Below are positions 1-6,001 of a stretch of DNA of 6,159 bases, in pieces. The stretch spans positions 1 through 6,159 of the forward strand of contig CALGBT010000074.1 of NCBI GenBank assembly GCA_937884235.1, in the 5' to 3' direction. The notes under the pieces were generated by a model. It made no database searches. It was not told the origin of the DNA and saw only the letters and a list, made by a program, of their open reading frames with translations. The translations under genes were made by a program, and so were the position numbers. How positions within the stretch are numbered: the stretch's first letter is position 1; the number at the start of each line of letters is the position of its first letter. Origin of the DNA: an uncultured Pseudomonadota bacterium. GTDB lineage: Bacteria > Myxococcota_A > UBA9042 > CAIXZC01.

Positions 1-465
1 CGGCTACTTCTGACCGGCCCGGCGGACAACTCGGTCTGGCAGATCGACCCCTCCCTCTGTACCGCTTGCGGCAAGTGTGCCACATCGTGTGTGCGCCCCC
101 AATCTGCGGCCCGCTGTTTCCAGGCTTACAGCATCTGTGGTTACTGCGACCTCTGTTCGGGATACTTCGAACCGGACCACCAGGCCCGGAATGAAGCGGC
201 TGAGAATCAACTTTGCCCCACGGGCGCGCTGAATCGAAAACTGGTGGAGACGCCCTACTTTGAGTACTCCATCAAACGAGATGAATGCATCGGCTGTGCC
301 CGTTGCGTAGAGTATTGCAAGGCGTATGGCAACGGCTCGTTCTTCCTGCAAATCAGCCAGGACCTATGCTAGCAGTGCAACGAATGCTCCATCGCACGCG
401 CCTGTCCGGGCCGAGCCATCACCCGCTACAACGGGGAGGAAGACTACCGGTGCAAAAACGGTTGA
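1..465 (+). CDS. Polyferredoxin (multiple [4Fe-4S] motifs), 5' partial, interrupted by in-frame TAG
   Basis: Soluble iron-sulfur electron carrier whose start lies left of the window. Reading from base 1, visible cysteine groups are CTACGKCATSC (codons 20-30), CGYCDLC (46-52), LCPTGAL (71-77), CIGCARCVEYC (96-106) and, across the stop, C-x2-C-x2-C-x5-C-P (123-136). These resemble bacterial ferredoxin-like proteins found beside NosR-like membrane proteins; I recognise the family by its motifs (NSVWQID, GYCDLC, AENQLCPTGA, CNECSIARACP) but have no trivial name for it. Codon 124 is TAG (370-372). The same frame continues past it with the last three cysteines of the final motif and ends at TGA 463-465, overlapping the next gene by 16 bases. 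The distal part therefore still looks like coding sequence. No membrane segment or signal peptide is visible in this part. Likely role: passing electrons between the flavoprotein and the membrane ferredoxin of the same operon (inference). Confidence 0.85.
370..372 (+). other. In-frame amber codon inside a [4Fe-4S] motif
   Basis: The codon between the first and second cysteines of the last cluster motif reads TAG, giving DLC-stop-QCNECSIARACP. Family members that I recall carry an ordinary residue here (C-x-N/Q-C-N-E-C). One base change from TTG, AAG, CAG, GAG, TGG, TCG or a tyrosine codon would produce it. The reading frame is not shifted, so this is a substitution-type lesion, a base-call error or a readthrough site. 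Confidence 0.9.
433..440 (+). promoter_or_regulatory. Ribosome binding site fixing the GTG start at 450
   Basis: GGGGAGGA lies nine bases before GTG 450. It fixes the start of the membrane ferredoxin. The same frame is open further upstream to 285, but that stretch only shadows the polyferredoxin gene. Confidence 0.75.
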
Positions 466-1733
466 ACTTCTTCGGGGCCGTGGCGACGGGGACCAAACTC
501 TTCCCCCCCCCGGACTTCGAATCGGGCTACACTTTCCCGGTTGAGCAAATGGCTCCCTCTCCCGGGGACTGGTGGGTCTGGTTGGACGGTGGCTTGCTCC
601 TGGTGGCGCTGGCCGTCGCCGCCTGGCTGGTCCATCGCCGGCGGAGTCGCCGCGGACTCGTGGCACTGGCAATCGCTTCATTGCTCTGGTTCGGTTTTGT
701 GCGGGAGGGCTGTGTCTGTTCCATCGGGGCCCTGCAGAACGTAACCGCGAGCCTGGTCGCCGGGGCCACACTTCCCGCTGGAGTTCTCGTCTTCTTCGTG
801 CTGCCCCTGGCGTTCGTTCTCCTCTTTGGCCGAGTTTTTTGTGCCGGCGTCTGTCCCCTTGGTGCGGTGCAAGAGTTAGTTCTGGTCCGTTCTACTCGCG
901 TCCCTCGATGGCTGGACTCCCTGCTCGGGTCGCTGCCCTACATTTATCTGGCAGTGGCGGTCCTGTTCGCGGCAACGGGACTGGGATTCCTCGTCTGTCG
1001 GTATGACCCCTTCGTTCGCATCTTCCGCCTCTCCGGGGAGATGCACATGCTCATTGTCGCCGGGGCCTTCGTGCTGCTCTCGCTCTTCGTGGGGCGTCCT
1101 TTCTGCCGTTGGCTCTGCCCGTATGGTGCACTCCTGGCGATTCTAGGATTACTGGCTCGCCGTGAAGTGCGCATCCCGCCAGGGGAATGCGTCAATTGCC
1201 ACCTCTGTCGCAACTCCTGTCCCTATGGTGCCATCCGCCCCCTGACCGAGGCGGAGGATTCGACCCAAGCCAGGGCGCACCATCGCTTTGAAAGAGCCTT
1301 GCTCCTGGTCATGATTGTGGCCGGGCCACTCTTCGCCTATGGCGGCTTCCAATTGGGGGTGACCGTCGGTCCGGCCCTGGCCAAATTGCATCCAACGGTG
1401 GAAATGGAACGTCATGTACGCGCCGCCGAGGCAGGGAAGCAGGAGCTGGAAAGTGGTCTACCCGTTGACGAGGAGCTACTCGTCGGATACGGACGAAGGC
1501 ACGAACCACGCTCAGTTCTGGCCGCAGAAGCTGCTGTTGCAGCCAGAAGAGTAGTGACTGGTGCAGGCATCCTCGGGGCCTTTCTTGGGCTCTTTCTAGT
1601 CCTGCGGGTCCTCGCACTGGTCAGGCGCTGGCCGCAAAAGGAGTATATCGCCAGTCCCTCGGCATGCGTGGCCTGCGGACGCTGCTACGCAGATTGTCCG
1701 GTCCCTCTCGCGAATGAGGAGGAGCCAGCGTGA
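450..1733 (+). CDS. NosR/NapH-like membrane-bound 4Fe-4S ferredoxin
   Basis: A 427-residue integral membrane iron-sulfur protein, related to the C-terminal part of NosR and to NapH, thought to carry electrons at or across the cytoplasmic membrane. About seven hydrophobic helices are visible: residues 43-61, 68-84, 108-130, 162-182, 199-216, 282-306 and 369-391. The family's paired CxxxCP motifs are present (FCAGVCPLGA, C131/C135; FCRWLCPYGA, C219/C223). A classical cluster motif C-x2-C-x2-C-x3-CP follows (C247, C250, C253, C257), and a second one stands at the extreme C-terminus (C406, C409, C412, C416). A CVC pair (C88/C90) and C183 in LVCRYDPF are further candidate ligands. The GTG start at 450 is chosen for its ribosome binding site. 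It gives a 16-base overlap with the preceding ferredoxin gene, and the stop overlaps the next start by 4 bases. A run of nine C at 503-511 does not break the frame. The family is clear, but the physiological partner is not. Confidence 0.88.
   Translation: MQKRLNFFGAVATGTKLFPPPDFESGYTFPVEQMAPSPGDWWVWLDGGLLLVALAVAAWLVHRRRSRRGLVALAIASLLWFGFVREGCVCSIGALQNVTASLVAGATLPAGVLVFFVLPLAFVLLFGRVFCAGVCPLGAVQELVLVRSTRVPRWLDSLLGSLPYIYLAVAVLFAATGLGFLVCRYDPFVRIFRLSGEMHMLIVAGAFVLLSLFVGRPFCRWLCPYGALLAILGLLARREVRIPPGECVNCHLCRNSCPYGAIRPLTEAEDSTQARAHHRFERALLLVMIVAGPLFAYGGFQLGVTVGPALAKLHPTVEMERHVRAAEAGKQELESGLPVDEELLVGYGRRHEPRSVLAAEAAVAARRVVTGAGILGAFLGLFLVLRVLALVRRWPQKEYIASPSACVACGRCYADCPVPLANEEEPA
1717..1724 (+). 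promoter_or_regulatory. Ribosome binding site for the GTG start at 1730
   Basis: AGGAGGAG lies five bases before GTG 1730, inside the end of the membrane ferredoxin gene. It supports the 4-base stop/start overlap (GTGA) as the true start of the propeller gene. Confidence 0.75.
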
Positions 1734-3418
1734 GCCGTTCCCCATGGAAGAAGCCCGGCAACGATCCCCTGCTCATGATGGCCATTGTGGCGCTGCTCTT
1801 CGCCGTTGGGGGCCTTCTCGTGATGGCTCACGGCTGGTTGCCCGCGGCCCGACTGGTCGACGAAAGCCCGCTCCTCGAATTGAAGAATCAACTTACAAAA
1901 AGCCAGGACAAACCGGCACTTGTAGCCCAAATACGCAAGATCGATGCCGACCTTCGCTCTCAGCAGCAGCACAGCCGGCGAGTGCAGGAGAGAGGCGGCT
2001 GGATGCTCCTGCTCGCCGTGTCTCTCGGGGTCTTTGCACTGCTCTTTCGACACCGCCATCGGTTGCAAGCAGTGCCCGCTCAGAGGGTGCGAACCCGCGA
2101 GAACGAAAGGGGTCACTCCGGAGCAGTAATCGGCGCGATTACGCTGGTTGTCCTGGTTGTTGGGGGCGGTATTTTGTGGGCCTACTATCAGCCCCCGATT
2201 GAACCGGCGCAATCGCCAGACGCTGTCTCCTTGCAACCTCCGGTCTGGCCCCAGTTTAGGGGCCCGCAAGGGTCCGGAGTCGCGCCCGAAGGCAGCTATC
2301 TGAAGAAATGGGATCTTCCTTCCGGCCAGGGCATTGTCTGGCGTGTCCCCACCAATTTGGAGGGCCACGGTTCACCGGTCCTGGTGGCCGGGCTGGTTTG
2401 CCTCACCGGCATGGTGGCGGAAGACCGGTTCATTTCCTGTTTTCAGCAAACTGACGGTGTGCTGGCCTGGCGGGCAGGGTTAAACGGTCCTGCGCCAGTT
2501 CTAGGAGTGGATCCTTTCACTAGTCCCGATACCGGTTGGGCCGCTTCGACGCCAGTAACCACTGCGACAACGCTCTTTGCCCTCTTCGGCACGGGTCACG
2601 CGGGAGCGTTTGACCTCCACGGAAAGGCCTTGTGGACGGCCCATCTGGGGACGCCGGAGACGGCGTACGGGTTCGCCAGTTCCCCGGTGACTGACGGGAA
2701 AAGGTTCTTCGTGCAGTTCGACCAACTCGGGGACCGGCCTGCAGTGCTCTACGCGTTCGCGGCGCGGCAGGGAGAGTTGGTCTGGCGCGCGGCGCGGCCG
2801 ACGCATAGCTCCTGGGCTACTCCAGTACTGGCCGACACGGCCTCAGGAAGACAACTCATCACCGCCGCCAATCCCCTGGTCATCTCCTATGATCCCGAAA
2901 CCGGGGCCGAACGCTGGCGCGCTGATGTCCTGGACGGAGACGTTGCTCCCTCGCCAATCGCGGTGGGCGACCTGGTGCTGGTCATCGAGCCACGACGCCA
3001 TTTGACCGCGCTAAGAACTGACGGTGCGGGGGATGTTACCAAGACCCACGTGGCCTGGCGTCATGAAGGTGGAGTGCCTGACATTCCCACCCCTCTGGCA
3101 ACTGCAGAGCATGTCTACCTGCTCTCCACTGAGGGCCGGCTGCACATCTTGAAGACTGCCAACGGTGAGGTTCTGCACCGAACTTCACTAAGAGGACGAT
3201 ACCGCGCCTCCCCTACCCTGGCCGAAGGCAACCTCTATCTCTTCAACACGGCGGGCGTGGGCATGGTCTATCGTTGGCAGGATGGGTGGTCTGAAATCGG
3301 TGGTGGGACGTTGGCGGAAGAGGTGAGCGCCACCCCGGCTTTTGGCGATGGAAACGTCTATGTGAGGGGAGCAAGCCACCTCTTCCGTCTTGGCGAAGCC
3401 CCGGAAGGTGACGAGTGA
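1730..3418 (+). CDS. Membrane-anchored PQQ-like beta-propeller protein
   Basis: A 562-residue protein with three predicted membrane helices (about 13-34, 90-106, 131-152) followed by a beta-propeller from about residue 170 to the end. The propeller opens with WPQFRGPQGSG (173-183), the entry motif of many PQQ-like propeller proteins of Planctomycetota and Verrucomicrobiota. Eight x-(S/T)-P turns mark the blades (GHGSPV, ASTPV, ASSPV, WATPV, APSPI, IPTPL, RASPT, SATPA), several closing with G-x-x-x-W-R/T (DGVLAWRA, HGKALWTA, QGELVWRA, TGAERWRA). Basic stretches near residues 3-8 and 107-128 suggest an outside propeller by the positive-inside rule, with a polar helical stretch (45-88) outside between the first two helices. 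It resembles BamB-like repeats; such domains usually do not bind PQQ, and no quinoprotein dehydrogenase catalytic motif was seen. Its place between a membrane ferredoxin and an NADH-type flavoprotein suggests a structural or partner-binding role in the same complex (inference). Confidence 0.85.
   Translation: MSRSPWKKPGNDPLLMMAIVALLFAVGGLLVMAHGWLPAARLVDESPLLELKNQLTKSQDKPALVAQIRKIDADLRSQQQHSRRVQERGGWMLLLAVSLGVFALLFRHRHRLQAVPAQRVRTRENERGHSGAVIGAITLVVLVVGGGILWAYYQPPIEPAQSPDAVSLQPPVWPQFRGPQGSGVAPEGSYLKKWDLPSGQGIVWRVPTNLEGHGSPVLVAGLVCLTGMVAEDRFISCFQQTDGVLAWRAGLNGPAPVLGVDPFTSPDTGWAASTPVTTATTLFALFGTGHAGAFDLHGKALWTAHLGTPETAYGFASSPVTDGKRFFVQFDQLGDRPAVLYAFAARQGELVWRAARPTHSSWATPVLADTASGRQLITAANPLVISYDPETGAERWRADVLDGDVAPSPIAVGDLVLVIEPRRHLTALRTDGAGDVTKTHVAWRHEGGVPDIPTPLATAEHVYLLSTEGRLHILKTANGEVLHRTSLRGRYRASPTLAEGNLYLFNTAGVGMVYRWQDGWSEIGGGTLAEEVSATPAFGDGNVYVRGASHLFRLGEAPEGDE
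3403..3408 (+). promoter_or_regulatory. Ribosome binding site for the GTG start at 3415
   Basis: GGAAGG lies six bases before GTG 3415. The start overlaps the stop of the propeller gene as GTGA, supporting translational coupling. Confidence 0.65.
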
Positions 3419-5706
3419 AACGGCAATTACCTGGCAGGGCGATTCGAATCATCGTCGCCGATGCAGTCGAACGCTTCTCGGGGAGCCCCGGGGGGTTGGT
3501 CTCGATTCTGCAGGAGTTGCAGACCTCAGCAGGTTTTCTGGAACAAGAAGCGGTTACGGAACTGGCTCGAATTGGACCATATTCATGGGCCGACATCATG
3601 GGCACGGCAACGTTCTTCGACTGGTTCAGATGGGAACCGCCTGTCGGTCGCGAGATACGCGTCTGCCACGGCACGGCATGCCACGCCGCGGGGGCGGCGC
3701 GCCTCCATGCCGCGTTGGAAGTTGCGCATGAAGGTGTGGAGGAGGTAAACCTGGGGCGGGCCGGGTGTCTTGGATGCTGCACCCTGGCCCCGGTGGTGGA
3801 AGTGGACGGTCGAGTCGTCGGGCCCGTGCGGATCGAAGATGCTTCCCAGATCCTGGAGGAACCCCGGGCAACCGTGGGCAAGCCCACCTTGCCGAGCCCC
3901 CCTGCCCCCGAGCGCGGGCTCGAGGTACGTGTTGGGGTCGGTTCCTGTTGCGTCGCCAAGGGTGCGGACAAGGTGCTGGCGGCTGTTGAGACCTGGGCTG
4001 CAAAACACCGCGCCGTGATTATTAGCCAGGGAGTGGGATGTGTGGGGATCTGCAGCCATACTCCCTTGTTGGAGGTACGCTCTCCCGGGGGCACGTGGGC
4101 GCGCTATGCACAGGTAGCTGCGGCTGAGGTCGCGCCTCTCTTGGAGCAGTACGTCGCGGCGGGGGCAGCCACCAGGGTCTCCCGTCGACTGAGCCGCAGC
4201 CTGGCCTCCCTGCACGGCGCATCCGCAGTGCCGCAAGCTGATGAATTGTCTCTCGCTGATGCCGACGCCTTTTTTGGCCCCCAGGTGCGCATTGCAACGC
4301 AAGACCTGGGGGAAATCGACCCGACGTCACTGGCCGACTATCAGGCACGCGGCGGCTTCGAGATGCTCACTCGCGTTCGACAAGACCCCGAGGCCGCGCT
4401 GGAGTGCATCTCCCGCAGCGGCCTCCGTGGACGCGGCGGGGCAGGGTTTCCCACTGCTGAGAAATGGCGCCGCGCACGCACCCAGCAGGCTCCACGATTC
4501 GTCATTGCCAACGGCGATGAAGGCGACCCCGGAGCCTTCATGGACAGGATGCTCATGGAATCATGCCCCTTCAGGGTCATTGAAGGGATGGCCATCACGG
4601 CCGCAGTAGTCGGTGCGACACAGGGGATTCTCCACGTCCGCAAGGAGTATCGCCTGGCATATGAACGATGTCTCCACGCCGCGCAGGAATGCCGTTCTCA
4701 AGGTCTCCTGGGGCCAGAGTTTGACGTGGCGGTTATCGGGGGGGCGGGAGCCTTCGTCTGCGGCGAAGAGAGCGCCCTTATCGCGTTGCTGGAGGGCCGT
4801 CGACCCGAGCCATCATTGCGCCCACCATATCCTACAGAGATGGGTTTCCAGGGAAGACCTACCGTTGTCAGCAACGTGGAAACGCTGGCTACACTGCCCT
4901 GGATTGTCCGGCACGATGCTGAGGAATTCAGTCGCTACGGAACTTTGCAGAGCCCGGGCACCAAGGTCTTCGCATTGGCGGGGAAGGTGGTGCGGGGCGG
5001 CCTCATAGAAGTGCCCATGGGCACTACTCTGGACGAGGTTGTGCTGCGGATTGGGGGAGGGGCCAGGCAAGGGAGAACGGTTAAAGCGGTGCAGGTGGGA
5101 GGACCTTCGGGAGGCTGTGTGCCGGCCTCTGCCCTGAAGCTGCCGCTGACGTATGAGTCCCTGGGCGAACATGGGGCTCAAATGGGTTCGGGAGGGTTGG
5201 TCGTTCTCGATGACACCGACTGCATGGTGGACCTCGCTCGCTTCTTCGTCGCCTTCTCCGCAGGTCAGTGCTGCGGCAGATGCAGTGTTGGCAGGATTGG
5301 GACTCAAGTGCTCCTGGATGGGATGAATCGCCTTTGTGCAGGAACCGGCAGAGTGGGACTGCTGGAGAAGCTGGAGCAGGTCTCCAGGCAGTTGGCAGAG
5401 GGTGCTCTCTGTGGGCTTTGCCGCGCCGCTCCTCGGCCCTTCCTTTCGTCTCTCCATGCCTTTCGTGACGAATATCAGTCCCATCTGGCGGGAACCTGTC
5501 CTGCCGGTCGTTGCGATGCCATTGTGCACTATGGCATCAAGGAGAACTGCAACGGCTGCACGCTGTGCGCGCAATCCTGCCCCACGGGCGCCATTGCTGC
5601 CAATCCACTGGTTCGGCATGAGATAGACCAGCAGCGCTGCATCAGGTGTGGCGTCTGCGCCCGAGCCTGCCCTTTTGACGCGGTGGAGGTAGCTCATGGC
5701 AAATAG
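3415..5706 (+). CDS. Fused NuoE/HydC - NuoF/HydB NAD(H)-dependent flavo-iron-sulfur oxidoreductase
   Basis: A 763-residue cytoplasmic electron-transfer subunit predicted to exchange electrons with NAD(H) through FMN. Residues 15-145 form a NuoE/HydC-type thioredoxin-like [2Fe-2S] domain: a helical part ending in ATFFDWFR, then C84-x4-C89 and C118-x3-C122 (GCLGCC). Residues 169-245 are a second thioredoxin-like ferredoxin with SCCVAKGADKV (C178/C179) and GCVGIC (C209/C213), placed as at the N-terminus of HydB. Residues 290-690 are NuoF: GLRGRGGAGFPTAEKW (337-351), NGDEGDPGAFMDR (366-378), GAGAFVCGEESALIALLEGRRP (443-464) and SNVETLATLP (486-495). The usual ESCGKCxPCR cluster motif reads QCCGRCSVGR (618-627), so the third cysteine is Gly626; C666 is the likely fourth ligand. 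The C-terminus carries two [4Fe-4S] motifs (C712-C722, C742-C752). Separate HydC and HydB, or shorter HoxF, are the usual arrangements, so this is a larger fusion. Complex I itself is unlikely because none of its membrane subunits is adjacent. Confidence 0.92.
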   Translation: MKRQLPGRAIRIIVADAVERFSGSPGGLVSILQELQTSAGFLEQEAVTELARIGPYSWADIMGTATFFDWFRWEPPVGREIRVCHGTACHAAGAARLHAALEVAHEGVEEVNLGRAGCLGCCTLAPVVEVDGRVVGPVRIEDASQILEEPRATVGKPTLPSPPAPERGLEVRVGVGSCCVAKGADKVLAAVETWAAKHRAVIISQGVGCVGICSHTPLLEVRSPGGTWARYAQVAAAEVAPLLEQYVAAGAATRVSRRLSRSLASLHGASAVPQADELSLADADAFFGPQVRIATQDLGEIDPTSLADYQARGGFEMLTRVRQDPEAALECISRSGLRGRGGAGFPTAEKWRRARTQQAPRFVIANGDEGDPGAFMDRMLMESCPFRVIEGMAITAAVVGATQGILHVRKEYRLAYERCLHAAQECRSQGLLGPEFDVAVIGGAGAFVCGEESALIALLEGRRPEPSLRPPYPTEMGFQGRPTVVSNVETLATLPWIVRHDAEEFSRYGTLQSPGTKVFALAGKVVRGGLIEVPMGTTLDEVVLRIGGGARQGRTVKAVQVGGPSGGCVPASALKLPLTYESLGEHGAQMGSGGLVVLDDTDCMVDLARFFVAFSAGQCCGRCSVGRIGTQVLLDGMNRLCAGTGRVGLLEKLEQVSRQLAEGALCGLCRAAPRPFLSSLHAFRDEYQSHLAGTCPAGRCDAIVHYGIKENCNGCTLCAQSCPTGAIAANPLVRHEIDQQRCIRCGVCARACPFDAVEVAHGK
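5685..5690 (+). promoter_or_regulatory. Ribosome binding site for the ATG start at 5696
   Basis: GGAGGT lies five bases before ATG 5696, within the last codons of the flavoprotein gene. It fixes the start of the 2Fe-2S gene and an 11-base overlap. Confidence 0.75.
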
Positions 5707-6001
5707 CTGGGTGCTCAACGGCGTCCCCGTCGAGAGTCCCGACGGGGAGACTATTCTTGCAACTGCGCGCAAGGCCGGGGTCGAAGTTCCCAGCCTCTGC
5801 TGGAGTGACTCCTGCGGCGGTCAGGTTCGTTGTATGGTTTGCTCCGTGGAGGACGAAAGCTCGTCGCGTCTGCTCCCAGCTTGTGCCACCATACCGCAAT
5901 CTGGGATGCGCATCCTGACCGCCTCACCAAAAGTACTCTCCCACCGGCAGACAACCCTGGGTTGGCTGTTGGGAGAACACCGGACAAACCACGCCTACGC
6001 A
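5696..6001 (+). CDS. NuoG/HydA/HoxU-type [2Fe-2S] protein, N-terminal fragment, 3' end lost at junction
   Basis: N-terminal ferredoxin domain of the subunit that normally partners a NuoF/HydB protein. The cysteine pattern C-x10-C-x2-C-x13-C is intact (SLC at residue 35, RCMVC at 46-49, LPAC at 63), followed by GMRILTASPKV and LGWLLGEH, matching the start of NuoG, [FeFe]-hydrogenase HydA and HoxU proteins. In those families H-x3-C-x2-C comes next; here the match stops after EHR (about 5983), and Ala-Tyr-Ala and so on follow without family character. The frame stays open to the window edge, but from about 6002 the bases clearly encode an unrelated protein on the other strand, so the downstream 50-odd codons are not a real continuation. 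Whether the full protein carried a hydrogenase H-cluster, a molybdopterin domain, or nothing more cannot be told. The end coordinate is approximate. It overlaps the preceding gene by 11 bases. Confidence 0.75.
5725..5747 (+). repeat. Perfect 8-bp inverted repeat (hairpin) early in the 2Fe-2S gene
   Basis: CCCCGTCG (5725-5732) and CGACGGGG (5740-5747) pair perfectly around a seven-base loop, starting 29 bases after the ATG. There is no T-run after it, so it is not an intrinsic terminator. It lies wholly within codons for VPVESPDGE and may be only a by-product of GC-rich coding. Confidence 0.5.
5983..6001. other. Junction between two unrelated truncated genes
   Basis: Family resemblance of the plus-strand 2Fe-2S gene ends at about 5983 (after EHR). 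Resemblance of the minus-strand thiamine-diphosphate enzyme ends at about 6002 (after LLLISG). The two genes face each other, each lacks its 3' part, and no intergenic DNA lies between them. No insertion sequence ends, target duplication or repeats are seen here. This fits an assembly or amplification chimera, or a real inversion or deletion breakpoint. Confidence 0.75.

Noticed and set aside
370..372. Selenocysteine or pyrrolysine at the stop codon
   Set aside because: Selenocysteine uses TGA, not TAG. Pyrrolysine cannot be excluded, but nothing in the window supports it, and another gene here ends normally in TAG (5704-5706).
285..449. Upstream extension of the NosR-like reading frame
   Set aside because: The frame is open, but the translation does not resemble the family, it overlaps the polyferredoxin cysteine motifs in another frame, and the strong ribosome binding site points to GTG 450.
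503..511. Run of nine C as a possible frameshift site
   Set aside because: The frame continues as KLFPPPDFESGY, which fits the family on both sides, so no indel is indicated.
1685..2368. Minus-strand open frame (227 codons)
   Set aside because: It is antisense to the helices and WPQFRGP region of the propeller gene and has no family motifs.
1730..3418. PQQ-dependent alcohol or glucose dehydrogenase
   Set aside because: Only the repeat fold is shared. No disulfide pair, metal-ligand motif or haem CxxCH typical of quinoprotein dehydrogenases was found.
3243..4094. Minus-strand open frame (283 codons)
   Set aside because: It spans the end of the propeller gene and the NuoE part on the other strand, with low-complexity Pro/Arg/Ser-rich composition typical of antisense shadows.
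4813..5772. Long minus-strand open frame (319 codons)
   Set aside because: It lies opposite the strongly motif-rich NuoF and ferredoxin coding sequence and shows no recognisable family; it is a GC-rich antisense shadow.
5924..6001. Leftward extension of the minus-strand ThDP enzyme frame
   Set aside because: Residues after LLLISG do not match the family, and the plus strand here encodes the conserved end of the 2Fe-2S domain.
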